From CAVQCJ01 sp963849365 (lineage in GTDB: Bacteria > Actinomycetota > Actinomycetes > Prado026), in contig CAWKHA010000002.1 of assembly GCA_963849365.1 (NCBI GenBank), positions 19,170 through 83,169 of the forward strand: DNA of 64,000 nt, written 5' to 3'. The notes below the pieces were generated by a model, which ran no database searches, was not told the DNA's origin, and saw nothing but the letters and a program-made list of their open reading frames with translations. The position numbers and the translations under genes are program-made. Numbering within the stretch: position 1 is the first letter of the stretch; every line of letters begins with the position of its first letter. Of this stretch, positions 7,449-16,695 are shown piece after piece.

Positions 7449-8597
7449 ATGCTCACTCGCCTGCACGGCTCGGCGTTCGATCGGGTCGTGGATCTCTACA
7501 GCGTCCCGGGGCCGGTGACCTCGGTGTACCTGGGACTCGGCGCGGTCGATGACGTGCGCATGATCGACCTGCGCTGGCGCCACCTCCGCGGCGAGCTGGC
7601 CGCAGGCGGCGCGCCGGACGACGACCTGGTCCTGCTCGACCTGGAGGTGCAGGCCGCCCGGGCGCACCCGGGGCCGCGCGTGCTGGCGGCGTTCTGCGCC
7701 GACGGTCGGCTCGTGGCCTCGCAGCTGCTCGAGCACGCGGACACACCGGACCGTGCGTGCTTCGGCGCGCTCGCCGCCGGGGGGCCGATGCTCGCCTGGG
7801 CACAGCAGCGGATCGCGTACCTGGTCGTGGTCACCGACCACACCGGCGCCGACATCGAGACCCGGCTGTGGCCGGCGCAGACGCTCTCGGTGGAACACGT
7901 CGAGGGCTCCGACGACGAGATCCAGATGCACGGCTCCGGCGGCTGGGCGGCGCTCGCGCAGAGCCGGTACCAGCAGCGGGCCGTCGACTCCTGGGAGCAC
8001 AACGCGGTCGAGGTCGCCGAGGAAGTCGCCGCCGAGTTCGAGCGCGTCCAGGCGCAGGTCGTCTTCCTGACCGGCGACCCCCGTTCGGTGCACTTCCTGA
8101 ACGAGTCCCTCCCCAAGCACGTCCGGCACTGCGTGCGGGTGGTCGACATGGGCGGCACGCGTGGTGCCGGCGGGACCCGTGGTGCGGCCGGCACCTCGCC
8201 CCGGCTCGAGGCGGACGTGCAGGACCTCGTCCAGCGCACGAACACCGCCGCGACGGACGCGATGCTGCGGACCTGGCGTGACCTCGCCGGGCAGGGCCGT
8301 GCGGCCACGACCGGCGACCGGGAGACGGCGACGGCACTGCGCGGGGGCAAGGTGCAGACACTGCTCCTCGGCTACGAACAGGCCAGCCGCCGCAAGGCGT
8401 GGCTAGGGCCGGCGCCCGCCCAGGTGGCCGTCGACCACCACGAGCTGGTGGAGCTCGGCGTGCCCGTCCACCGGGTGCCGCTCGCGGACGCGCTGATCGG
8501 CGCAGCGCTGGCGACCAAGGCCGACGTGTACTTCCTGCCGCCGGACCTGGCGGACGCGCCCCCCGACGGCGTCGCGGCCGTCCTGCGGTACGCCTGA
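7449..8597 (+). CDS. Rv2629-like (Balon/eRF1-related) ribosome hibernation factor
   Basis: A 382-residue soluble protein matching the Rv2629 family in length and organisation. It has an N-terminal domain (about 1-140) with PGPVTSVYLGL, a central domain (about 140-270) with YLVVVTDHTGADIE, and a C-terminal eRF1/pelota-like domain (about 280-382) with KVQTLLLGYEQA and ALATKADVYFLP. Rv2629 belongs to the DosR regulon. Relatives of it, including Balon of Psychrobacter and its mycobacterial homologue, bind the ribosomal A site during dormancy. No GGQ motif is visible, so peptidyl-tRNA hydrolysis is not expected. ATG at 7449 follows GAGGAGG. The operator-like site at 7353 supports hypoxic control. 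The family call is firm; the exact mechanism is inferred. Confidence 0.85.
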   Translation: MLTRLHGSAFDRVVDLYSVPGPVTSVYLGLGAVDDVRMIDLRWRHLRGELAAGGAPDDDLVLLDLEVQAARAHPGPRVLAAFCADGRLVASQLLEHADTPDRACFGALAAGGPMLAWAQQRIAYLVVVTDHTGADIETRLWPAQTLSVEHVEGSDDEIQMHGSGGWAALAQSRYQQRAVDSWEHNAVEVAEEVAAEFERVQAQVVFLTGDPRSVHFLNESLPKHVRHCVRVVDMGGTRGAGGTRGAAGTSPRLEADVQDLVQRTNTAATDAMLRTWRDLAGQGRAATTGDRETATALRGGKVQTLLLGYEQASRRKAWLGPAPAQVAVDHHELVELGVPVHRVPLADALIGAALATKADVYFLPPDLADAPPDGVAAVLRYA

Positions 8598-8621
8598 TCC
8601 GCCGTGCGCCCTCGGGGGTGC

Positions 8622-8637
8622 GGGACCTTCGGCCCTC
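8622..8637 (+). promoter_or_regulatory. DosR-like operator upstream of USP-glucan operon
   Basis: GGGACCTTCGGCCCTC is identical over 15 bases to the copy at 50091-50105. It is centred 72 bp upstream of the USP start at 8702. It sits only 25 bp after the stop of the hibernation-factor gene. Confidence 0.75.
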
Positions 8638-8701
8638 GCCTGCGCCCCCGGGGTCCTCTAGCGTGCGACGAGGGCGATGGACCCGACGCTGAGGAGCGGC
8701 C

Positions 8702-9508
8702 ATGACGCGCGTACTGGCCGGTGTGGACGGCAGCCCGGTGAGCGTGGACGTCCTGCGCGGGGCGGTCGTGATGGCCGACCTGCTCGGGGCGCAGGCGGAG
8801 GCCCTGCACGTGGGACCTGGGCCGTTGCCGGAGCTGCAGCGGCTGGCGGCCGCGACCGGGGTGCGCCTCGCCGAACGCGAAGGCACGGCCGAGCGCGTCC
8901 TGGCAGCGGTCCTGCGGGAGCACGACGTGGTCCTCGGCGTCGTCGGCACGTCCGGCGGCGGCCGTGCCGAGGTCCCGGTGGGGCACACGGCCACCGCGGT
9001 GATGACCGGCTCCGTCCGGCCCCTGCTCGTCGTGCCGCCCGGTTCCTTCCCCCCGCACCGCCGGCACGTGCAGCACGCCCTCGTACCCCTGGACGGCCGT
9101 CCGGCATCCGCCGAGGCCGTCGAGCCGATGCTGCGGCTGCTGGGCGAGGCGGGCGTCGACATGCTCGTGGTGCACGTCTTCGACGACGCCACCGTCCCGA
9201 CCTTCTGGGACCAGCCGCAGCACGCCGTGCCCGCCTGGGAGCGCGAGTTCCTGCACCGCAACCTGCCGATGCTGCGCACCCGGCTGCGGCTGTGCCAGGG
9301 CGAGCCGGCTGCGCAGCTCGTGCGCACCGCGAGCGAGCAGGGCATCGATCTCGTCGTCGTGGGCTGGTCGCAGGACCTCTCCCCCGGGCACGCCCGCACC
9401 ATGCAGCAGCTGCTCAAGGCGGGCGGCGTCTCGTTGCTGCTCCTCCCGACAGACGGATCCGTGATCGACCTGACCGAAGGCTTCCCCGCCGTCGCCGACC
9501 GGGCCTAG
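8702..9508 (+). CDS. Tandem universal stress protein (divergent)
   Basis: A 268-residue protein with two UspA-like domains, about 1-125 and 128-262. The first begins TRVLAGVDGSP and ends with a GTSGGGRAEVPVGHTATAVM loop that only loosely resembles the ATP-binding GxxG-x9-G(S/T) motif. The second has IDLVVVGWSQDLSPGHARTM, in which the motif is absent. It may therefore bind nucleotide weakly or not at all, unlike the three other USPs in the window. ATG at 8702 follows GAGGAGCGGCC. It is the first gene of an operon with a glycosyltransferase, a GH65 enzyme and a debranching enzyme; the gap to the next gene is 16 bp. A regulatory or scaffold role is possible. Confidence 0.8.
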   Translation: MTRVLAGVDGSPVSVDVLRGAVVMADLLGAQAEALHVGPGPLPELQRLAAATGVRLAEREGTAERVLAAVLREHDVVLGVVGTSGGGRAEVPVGHTATAVMTGSVRPLLVVPPGSFPPHRRHVQHALVPLDGRPASAEAVEPMLRLLGEAGVDMLVVHVFDDATVPTFWDQPQHAVPAWEREFLHRNLPMLRTRLRLCQGEPAAQLVRTASEQGIDLVVVGWSQDLSPGHARTMQQLLKAGGVSLLLLPTDGSVIDLTEGFPAVADRA

Positions 9509-9524
9509 GACGAGGAGGCGAGCC

Positions 9525-10595
9525 ATGAGAGTCGGACTGGTCGCGCCACCGTTCCTGCCCGTGCCCCCGCCCCGCTACGGCGGCACCGAGCTGGTCGTCG
9601 ACGCCCTGGCCCGCGGCCTGCAGGCCGCCGGGCACGATGTGGTGCTGTTCAGCGTCGGCGAGTCCAGCTGCCCGGTGCCGAGCGCCTGGTGGTTCCAGCA
9701 CGCCGTGGCGCCCATCGGCTCCTCCGCCGCCGAGGCGACACAGGTCACCGCGGCCTACCGCGACCTCGTCGACGTCGACATCGTGCACGACCACACGCTG
9801 CTCGGGCCGCTGGTCTTCGGCGGCCGGGCCGGCCCGCCCGTGGTCATGACCGTCCACTCCGCGTTCACTCCCGACCTGCGGCCGGTGTACGCCGAGATCG
9901 CCCGCCGGGTACCGCTCGTCGCGGTCTCCCAGGCGCAGTCCGACAGCGCGGGCCGGGTACCGATCCTGCGGGTGGTCCATCACGGCCTCGACCTGCAGCG
10001 GTACCCGCCCGGCCCCGGCGACGGCGGCTACCTGCTGTTCCTGGCCCGGATGAGCCCGGACAAGGGACCGCAGCACGCCATCCGCATCGCGCGCGCCGCC
10101 GGCGTACGGCTCGTCGTGGCCGCGAAGATGCGCGAGCCCGACGAGCTCGCGTTCTTCCGTTCCGAGATCGAGCCGCAGCTCGGTCCCGACGTCGAGTTCG
10201 CCGGCGAGATCGACGTCGCCGAGCGGGTGCGCCTGCTGCGTGGCGCGACCGCCCTGGTCAACCCCATCCAGTGGCCGGAGCCGTTCGGCCTGAACATGAT
10301 CGAGGCCCTGGCCTGCGGCACCCCGGTGCTGGCCCTGCGGCACGGCGCGGCGCCCGAGATCGTCGTGGACGGGCTGACCGGCTTCCTGCGCACCGATCCT
10401 GCGGAGCTGGCGGAGTGCGTGCACCGGATCGGCGAGATCGACCGGGTCACCTGCCGCGCCGACGCGCAGCGGCGGTTCTCGATGCACCGGATGGTGCAGG
10501 ACTACCTCGACGTGTACGCCGGCGTGCTCGGTGACTGCGACCCGAGCAGGCCGATGCGCCCCGAACCCTGGCTGCACGCTGCCCGAGTCACGTGA
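9525..10595 (+). CDS. Glycosyltransferase family 4
   Basis: A 356-residue GT-B glycosyltransferase. The N-terminal domain starts VGLVAPPFLPVPPPRYGGTE, the glycine-rich acceptor loop typical of family 4. The C-terminal nucleotide-sugar domain has LLFLARMSPDKGPQHAI and the E-x7-E element EPFGLNMIEALACGTPVLA. It transfers a sugar from an activated donor to an unknown acceptor; the neighbours point to a glucan or glucoside. The gene has a strong ribosome site (GAGGAGGCGAGCC) and overlaps the following GH65 gene as GTGA. Glycogen or trehalose-type synthesis by a GT4 enzyme is possible, but the donor specificity cannot be read from the sequence. Confidence 0.85.
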   Translation: MRVGLVAPPFLPVPPPRYGGTELVVDALARGLQAAGHDVVLFSVGESSCPVPSAWWFQHAVAPIGSSAAEATQVTAAYRDLVDVDIVHDHTLLGPLVFGGRAGPPVVMTVHSAFTPDLRPVYAEIARRVPLVAVSQAQSDSAGRVPILRVVHHGLDLQRYPPGPGDGGYLLFLARMSPDKGPQHAIRIARAAGVRLVVAAKMREPDELAFFRSEIEPQLGPDVEFAGEIDVAERVRLLRGATALVNPIQWPEPFGLNMIEALACGTPVLALRHGAAPEIVVDGLTGFLRTDPAELAECVHRIGEIDRVTCRADAQRRFSMHRMVQDYLDVYAGVLGDCDPSRPMRPEPWLHAARVT

Positions 10596-13141
10596 GCGGG
10601 ACGCCCGAGCACACGTTCGCCGCCGTGGTGCTCGACTGGTACGGGACGGCAGTGCCGGACCGGCGGTCGGGTGCGGTCCGGCTGCGCCGGCTGCTCGAGA
10701 GTCTGTGCGGCTACGGCGTCGAGATCATCGTCCTCGGTGGTCCCGGCGCCATCGCCGAGATCGACGGCCAGCTCGCCGCCCGCCCGGGCGGGCCGGGCGC
10801 CCTGCACGTGTGCGCCGACGGCGGGACGCACGTGTACCGGATCACGACGGGCGGACCGGTCCGCACGCGGACTGCGGTGACCGGGCCGCAGGGCTGGGTG
10901 GTCGACCACCTCGACCGGCACGGGATCGGCCCGGGCCTGGTGCTGGCCGTCGGCCCGCGGTCGGCCGAGCTCTTCGCCGGCGCCGCACCGCAGCCGCATC
11001 GCGGCGACGGGCCGGCCGCCGTCCGCGCCCTGCTCGCCCAGCAGGTCGCGGGCCATCGCGACGGCGCGGTGCCCGATCTCGACGACGACGCGCGCTGGCT
11101 CGTCCGCGCTCGTACGCCCCCGTCGCCGCGCCGGGTGTGCCAGGCCCTGACCACTGTGTCCGACGGGCATTTCGGCACCCGCGGCTCGCTCGAGGAGGAG
11201 GGTCCCGGCGCAGGTGCCGGCGTGCTGGCCGCCGGCGTGTACGAGGGGCACGGCGCCGACCAGCACCTGCTCCCCGGACCGCTGTGGACCGTCCTGGGGA
11301 CTCCCGACGGGCGGGACCCCGACGGTCCCCGCCTGCAGACGCTCGACCTGCGGACCGGAGTGCTGTCGCGCCGCTCGGAGGAGGACGGTCACGGGCTGAC
11401 GAGCCTGCGGTTCGCCTCGGTCGCCCGGGCCGGCGTGGTCGCCATGCGTGCCCAGGGGCGCCCGGCCGGTGACCCCGGTCCGCCGCTGCGACTGCCCGCC
11501 GGCGCGCTCGGGCACAGCGGGTCATCGTCCGACCTGATGTGGGCGACCGTCGACGGCGGCACCGGGTCCGTGTCCGCGGCCGCTTCCCAGCGCACGTGGC
11601 CGTCGCCTCCGCGGGTGGAGCGCATCGCGGCGTTCACGTCGCAGCCGAGCGGTGCGCCGCGGCCCGGTCCGGTCCGCCGCCGGTTGCGCGCGGCCGCCCG
11701 GATCGGGTTCCCCGCCCTGCTCGCCGAGCAGCGCGCCGCCTGGGCCTCACGGTGGGCGGACGCACGCGTCGACCTGCCCGACGACCCCGCCGCGGAGCTG
11801 GCCCTGCGGTTCGCCACGTTCCACCTGCTCGCGACCGTCGGCGCCGACGGCGAGGCGGCGGTGGGTGCGCGCGGACTGTCTGGTCCCGGCTACTCCGGCC
11901 ACGTCTTCTGGGACGCCGACGTGTACGTGCTGCCGGTGCTCGCCGCGGTCCGGCCCGCTGCGGCCAGGGCCATGCTCGGCTACCGCCTGCGACGGCTGGA
12001 CGCGGCCCGCGCCACCGCCGTGTCCGAAGGCGGGCGGGGAGCCCGGTTCCCGTGGGAGTCGGCCCGGGACGGCAGCGACGTGACCCCCCGGTCGGCTGTG
12101 CTCGGCGACCGGGTGACGGCGATCCGGACCGGCGACCTCGAGGTGCACATCGTCGCCGACGTCGCCTGGAGCGCGTGGCGCTACGCGCAGTGGTCCGGCG
12201 ATGAGGGTTTCCTGCGCGGCCCGGGGCGCCCGCTGCTCGTCGAGACGGCTCGCTACTGGTCGACCCGAGCCCGCCGCGACCCCGCCGGCGTCGCCCACAT
12301 CGACGCGGTGATCGGGCCCGACGAGTACCACGTGGGTGTCGACGACGACGCGTTCACGAACGTCATGGCCCGGTGGAATCTGCGCCGCGCCGCCGAGCTC
12401 GTGCGGCAGGACGGGCCCCCCGGGCTGTGCGCAGAGGCCGCCGACTGGTGCCGGCTGGCGGATGCCCTGGTCGACGGTTACGACGGGCGCACCCGACGGC
12501 ACGAGCAGTTCGCCGGCTTCGACGGGCTCGAGCCGCTGCTGATCGCGGAGGTCGCCCAGCCACCCGTCGCCGCCGACATCCTGCTCGGGTCCGAACGCGT
12601 CGCCGGGGCGCAGATCCTCAAGCAGGCCGACGTCGTACTCCTGCACCTCCTGGTGCCCGACGAGCTGCCACCGGGTTCGCTGGAGCGCGACCTGGACTAC
12701 TACGGGCCCCGGACCGCGCACGGCTCGTCGCTCTCGCCGGCAGTCAACGCGGCCGTACTGGCCCGGGCAGGGCGCACCGAGGAGGCGCTCCGCTGGTTCC
12801 GGATCGCGGCCGCGATGGACCTCGAGGACTTGTCCGGCATGGCGGGTTCCGGACTGCACCTGGCGACCATGGGCGGCCTCTGGCAGGCGTACGTGCAGGG
12901 CTTCATGGGCATCGTTCCCAGCGCCGCCGGGCTGCAGTTCGACCCGAGGCTTCCGGAGCAGTGGCGGTCCGCGGCCGTCCGCGTGCGCTACCGGGGCCGG
13001 CGGGTACGGGCCAGCGTGGAGGGTGACACCGCGGTGGTCGAGGCGGACCGTCCGATCCGTCTCCTGCTCCCGGAGGCCGGCCCACTGGATGGTCGCCGGA
13101 TCCGCCTGCGTCGTGACCCGGCAGGGTGGACGCCCGCGTGA
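10592..13141 (+). CDS. HAD-like/GH65 fusion protein (disaccharide phosphorylase or hydrolase family; Rv2006-like)
   Basis: An 849-residue protein. Residues 8-200 resemble a HAD/trehalose-phosphatase-like domain. The first motif reads VLDWYGT, so the nucleophile Asp is present but the second Asp of DxDGT is Tyr, suggesting lost or altered phosphatase activity. From about residue 270 it is a GH65 protein. IGPDEYHVGVDDDAFTN contains the family's catalytic acid, Glu578, and KQADVVLLHLL and GSSLSPAVNAAVLARAG are typical of the (alpha/alpha)6 barrel. GH65 enzymes phosphorolyse or hydrolyse trehalose, maltose or kojibiose. Rv2006 (otsB1), a DosR regulon gene, has a comparable HAD-GH65 arrangement. 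Translationally coupled to the glycosyltransferase. The exact substrate is unknown. Confidence 0.82.
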   Translation: MSGTPEHTFAAVVLDWYGTAVPDRRSGAVRLRRLLESLCGYGVEIIVLGGPGAIAEIDGQLAARPGGPGALHVCADGGTHVYRITTGGPVRTRTAVTGPQGWVVDHLDRHGIGPGLVLAVGPRSAELFAGAAPQPHRGDGPAAVRALLAQQVAGHRDGAVPDLDDDARWLVRARTPPSPRRVCQALTTVSDGHFGTRGSLEEEGPGAGAGVLAAGVYEGHGADQHLLPGPLWTVLGTPDGRDPDGPRLQTLDLRTGVLSRRSEEDGHGLTSLRFASVARAGVVAMRAQGRPAGDPGPPLRLPAGALGHSGSSSDLMWATVDGGTGSVSAAASQRTWPSPPRVERIAAFTSQPSGAPRPGPVRRRLRAAARIGFPALLAEQRAAWASRWADARVDLPDDPAAELALRFATFHLLATVGADGEAAVGARGLSGPGYSGHVFWDADVYVLPVLAAVRPAAARAMLGYRLRRLDAARATAVSEGGRGARFPWESARDGSDVTPRSAVLGDRVTAIRTGDLEVHIVADVAWSAWRYAQWSGDEGFLRGPGRPLLVETARYWSTRARRDPAGVAHIDAVIGPDEYHVGVDDDAFTNVMARWNLRRAAELVRQDGPPGLCAEAADWCRLADALVDGYDGRTRRHEQFAGFDGLEPLLIAEVAQPPVAADILLGSERVAGAQILKQADVVLLHLLVPDELPPGSLERDLDYYGPRTAHGSSLSPAVNAAVLARAGRTEEALRWFRIAAAMDLEDLSGMAGSGLHLATMGGLWQAYVQGFMGIVPSAAGLQFDPRLPEQWRSAAVRVRYRGRRVRASVEGDTAVVEADRPIRLLLPEAGPLDGRRIRLRRDPAGWTPA

Positions 13142-13178
13142 GAGGGTCGGCCCGCGCGAGTGGCCGAGGAGGTGCGCG

Positions 13179-15299
13179 GTGAGCGAGGCCTGGTCCTTCC
13201 AGGGCGGCCCGCCCGCCCTGCCCGGAGCGTCCGGCGCGGTCACGCTCGTCGACGGGTCGACCTTCTGCATCAGCAACCGGACCGGCGACATCCTCCCCGG
13301 CTCGGTCATGGGTCTGTTCATCCGCGACACGCGTTTCGTGTCCACCTGGGTCACCGAGCTGGACGGAACGCGGCTGGAGGCCCTGACCGTGACGGCGGAC
13401 GACCCGTTCTCGGCAGTGCACCTGACCCGTGTGCCGCCCCAGCGGGGTCGGGCCGACAGCGCTCTGCTGATCCTGCACGAGCGCCGGGTCGGCGAGGGCA
13501 TGTGCATGCAGCTGGAGGTGCGCAACCTCGGTGCGGACCCGGTCACGTGCACCCTCGCGGTGAACGTGGACGCCGACTTCGCCGACCTGTTCGAGGTCAA
13601 GGAGGGGCGGCTCCCCGGGCCGCAGGAGGTCATGCGGTCCGTGCGCGACGGCACCATCTGGCTGGAGGTCGGGCACCAGGGCGGCCGGCGGGCGCTGGCC
13701 CTGTCCGCCACCGGCGGGCCAGTGCTCTCCCCCGGCTCGCTGACGTGGTACCTGCGGCTGCCGGGCCGTTCGGCCTGGACCGCGTCGGTCGAGGCCGATG
13801 CGGTCATCGACGACGTACGGCTGCGGCCCAGCCACCGCTGCGGCGCGCCGGCGCACGAGGCCGAGCCCGCGGTCCGGCTCCGCCAGTGGCGGTCCGCGGC
13901 GCCGGCCGTGACCACCCCCGACGCGGGGCTGGCCCGGACCGTGGCCCGCAGCATCGAGGACCTCGGCTCGCTGCGCATGTTCGACCCCAGGCACCCTGCG
14001 CGGGTCGTCGTGGCCGCCGGGGCTCCTTGGTTCATGGCCCTGTTCGGGCGGGACGCCCTGCTCACCTCGCTGATGCTGCTGCCCCTGGACCGCGACCTCG
14101 CCCTGGGCTCGCTGCAGAGCCTCGCCGCCCTGCAGGGCGGCGCCGTCGATCCAGCCAGCGAGGAGGAGCCCGGCCGTATCCCGCACGAGACCCGGTTCGG
14201 GCCTGGTGCCGCACTGGCGCTCGGCGGCGGCAACGTCTACTACGGGACGGCCGACGCGACCCCGTTGTTCGTCGTCCTGCTCGGCGAGCTGCACCGCTTC
14301 GGCGCTGACTGGGCGGACGTGCAGGCCCTCCTTCCGCACGCCGACCGCGCACTGGACTGGGCCGAACGCTTCGGCGACCGGGACGGCGACGGATTCGTGG
14401 AGTACGGACGCGCCACCGCGCGCGGGCTGGCGAACCAGGGCTGGAAGGACTCCTTCGACGGCGTCAACTTCGCCGACGGAAGCCTGGCCGAGCCGCCGAT
14501 CGCGCTGTGCGAGGTGCAGGGCTACGTGTACGCCGCGCTGCTCGCCCGGGCCGCCATCGCCGACAGCGAGGGCGACGCTGCGACCGCCCGCAGGTGCACG
14601 GACCGCGCCGCGCGGCTGAAGGCCGCCTTCAACGAAGAGTTCTGGCTGCCCGGACCGGGGTGGTTCGCGGTGGGCCTGGACAAGGACAAGCGGCCGATCG
14701 ACGCGCTCACCTCGAACGTCGGGCACTGCCTGTGGTCCGGCATCGTCGACGAGGACAAGGCAGCGATCCTGGCCGAGCACCTCCTGTCCGAGCGCATGTT
14801 CACCGGATGGGGTGTACGCACGCTCGCGTCCGACATGGGTGCGTACAACCCCATGAGCTACCACAACGGGTCGGTGTGGCCGCACGACAGCACCCTCGTC
14901 ACGGCCGGACTCATGCGCTACGGCTTCGTGGACCAGGCCCAGCGGATCGCGGTCGGCCTGCTGGACGCGGCCGAGCACTTCGGCGGCCGGCTGCCCGAGC
15001 TGTTCTGCGGGTTCGACCGGGACGACTTCGCAGTGCCGGTGCCGTACCCCACGTCGTGCTCCCCTCAGGCCTGGGCTGCGGCCGCGCCGATCCACCTGCT
15101 CCGAACCCTGCTGCGCCTGCACCCCGACGTGCCCGCTGGGACGGTGTCCGTGGCGCCGGCCCTGCCCTGGCGCTACCTGCCCATGAGCCTGGACCACCTC
15201 AGTCTGGCCGGCGCGCGGGTCAGCCTGTCGGTCGGCTACGAAGGCTTCACACTCGCCCCGTTGCCGGAGGGTCTCGCCCTGTCCCGGCCCGCCGAATAG
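13179..15299 (+). CDS. Glycogen debranching-type protein (amylo-alpha-1,6-glucosidase family)
   Basis: A 706-residue protein with an N-terminal beta-rich domain of the GDE_N_bis type (about 5-200: SGAVTLVDGSTFCISNRTGD, then VMGLFIRDTRFVSTW). It is followed by an (alpha/alpha)6 catalytic barrel (about 270-660) with WFMALFGRDALLTSL, LANQGWKDSFDGVNF and SYHNGSVWPHDSTLV. Such proteins hydrolyse alpha-1,6 branch glucose in glycogen-like polymers or act on related glucosides. The GTG at 13179 follows a strong GAGGAGGTG. It is the last gene of the USP-GT4-GH65 operon, 37 bp after the GH65 stop. With that operon it suggests mobilisation of storage glucan during oxygen limitation. Its 3' end overlaps the HNH gene on the other strand by 64 bp. 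Confidence 0.87.
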   Translation: MSEAWSFQGGPPALPGASGAVTLVDGSTFCISNRTGDILPGSVMGLFIRDTRFVSTWVTELDGTRLEALTVTADDPFSAVHLTRVPPQRGRADSALLILHERRVGEGMCMQLEVRNLGADPVTCTLAVNVDADFADLFEVKEGRLPGPQEVMRSVRDGTIWLEVGHQGGRRALALSATGGPVLSPGSLTWYLRLPGRSAWTASVEADAVIDDVRLRPSHRCGAPAHEAEPAVRLRQWRSAAPAVTTPDAGLARTVARSIEDLGSLRMFDPRHPARVVVAAGAPWFMALFGRDALLTSLMLLPLDRDLALGSLQSLAALQGGAVDPASEEEPGRIPHETRFGPGAALALGGGNVYYGTADATPLFVVLLGELHRFGADWADVQALLPHADRALDWAERFGDRDGDGFVEYGRATARGLANQGWKDSFDGVNFADGSLAEPPIALCEVQGYVYAALLARAAIADSEGDAATARRCTDRAARLKAAFNEEFWLPGPGWFAVGLDKDKRPIDALTSNVGHCLWSGIVDEDKAAILAEHLLSERMFTGWGVRTLASDMGAYNPMSYHNGSVWPHDSTLVTAGLMRYGFVDQAQRIAVGLLDAAEHFGGRLPELFCGFDRDDFAVPVPYPTSCSPQAWAAAAPIHLLRTLLRLHPDVPAGTVSVAPALPWRYLPMSLDHLSLAGARVSLSVGYEGFTLAPLPEGLALSRPAE

Positions 15300-16589
15300 T
15301 CGTGGTGCCCGACCACAGCCGGTCGCCACGGAGGTTCGGGGGGTGGTTGGGGTGGTGGGTGCCAGCTGACGCCGTCGGTGGGGTTGATGGTGATGGTCCA
15401 TCCGTCGTGGTGGGCCATGTCGTGGTGGCGGTCGCAGGCCAGGGTCAGGGTGTTCAGGTCGGTGGTCCCGCCCTGGCTCCAGGGCATGATGTGGTGGGCC
15501 TGGCACCATTCGGGGGGCCGGTCGCAGCCCGGGGCGGTGCAGCCGCGGTCGCGTAGTGCCAGGGCGCGGGGTTGGGCGGCGGTGGCGGTGCGCACGGCCC
15601 GGCCCAGGTCCAGCAGCTGGCTGGGCCCCGCCCAGGACGGCCGGGATGAGCGCGGCGTCACAGGCGATCTGGCGGGCCGCCGCCGCCGAGATCGGTTCGC
15701 GCACGCTCGACCCGGCGATCAGCGCACATCCCTCACCGCGGGCGGCTGCCCGGCCCGGGGCGGGCTCGTGGATGCGGGCCCGGAGCTGGTCCACGCTCAT
15801 GGTGACCACCACCTGCGGGGCCAGCCCGCCGGAGACCGGCAGCCGGCCAGCGGCCAGGGCCCGGCGGGCCAGCTCGACCAGCGCGTCGGCGCGCCGGCGC
15901 CCCGGGCCGCGACGGTCCGGGCCGTTCACCGTGGACGGGGCCGGGGCGGCGAGTGGGTCCAGCGCCGCGGCCAGGGTGGCGGCGGCCGCGGTGTCCAACC
16001 GCCCACCCAGGTGATGCATCCCATCGGTGCCGCGCCACACGGTCAGCTCACGGCCGGCCCGGGCGGCGCGTTCTGGCCCGGCCAGGTCCCCGGACCCGGC
16101 CGGGTCGACCCGGGCCGCCTCGACGAGCGCCAGCCGACGCAACCGGCCCAGGTCCAACCGCCCGGCCTGCGCCAACAACCGGGCCTCGAGCTGACCGCGA
16201 TCCTGCTCCCCGACCCGATCGGACAGCCCGTCCAACGCGGCGGTGATCACCTGCGCCCGCTCGGGGTCGATCACCCCGGAGGCCAACGCCCGCCGGGTCC
16301 GGTCGTGCTCGACCAGCGCGGCCGCCAACCCGACCTGCCGGGCCGCGGCCCCCGCGCCCATCCCGTCCGCGCGCAGCCACCCCGCCGTCGAGATGGCCCC
16401 GGTCGTACGTCGGGCCGCCCCGCGCCGATCCACCTCGGCCACCGCGGCGAGCTCGACCGCGGCCAGCCGGGACGCTTGCGCGTTCAGCTGCCGCACCACG
16501 TCGACCAGGGCCGAGTCGTCGGCTCGGCGTACGTCGATACCTGTCAGGGCGTCCAATGCACGAGCCAGGCATGCGAGCGCGCCAGACAT
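15236..16589 (-). pseudogene. 13E12/DUF222-type HNH endonuclease, split by a frameshift
   Basis: The DUF222 part reads in one frame from ATG at 16589 (MSGALACLARALDALTG) to about 15635. The HNH part reads in another frame from about 15645 to 15236, with CTAPGCDRPPEWCQAHHIMPW and the second half LACDRHHDMAHH intact. A change of frame is needed in the G/C run at 15621-15632 (one extra base or two missing). Intact members of this actinobacterial family are single proteins with both parts. It may be a decaying gene, a sequencing error, or a protein now restricted to DUF222. These genes are often scattered as repeated, possibly mobile copies. It is the only gene in the island without an obvious survival role. 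Confidence 0.8.
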
Positions 16590-16629
16590 CGACGCACCGA
16601 CACGAAACCCCTTTGTCCACAACGGTTTC

Positions 16630-16665
16630 CGTGTCCAACTCACGACATGTCCGACAACGGACACG
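16630..16665 (-). terminator. Possible hairpin after PEP synthase gene
   Basis: CGTGTCC at 16630-16636 can pair with GGACACG at 16659-16665, and an alternative inner stem TGTCCG-ACAA-CGGACA lies at 16648-16663. The position is just downstream of the PEP synthase stop at 16696. There is no T-run, so termination is only suggested. Confidence 0.3.
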
Positions 16666-16695
16666 AGCGGCGCAGGACCAACTCGACCGCATGCG

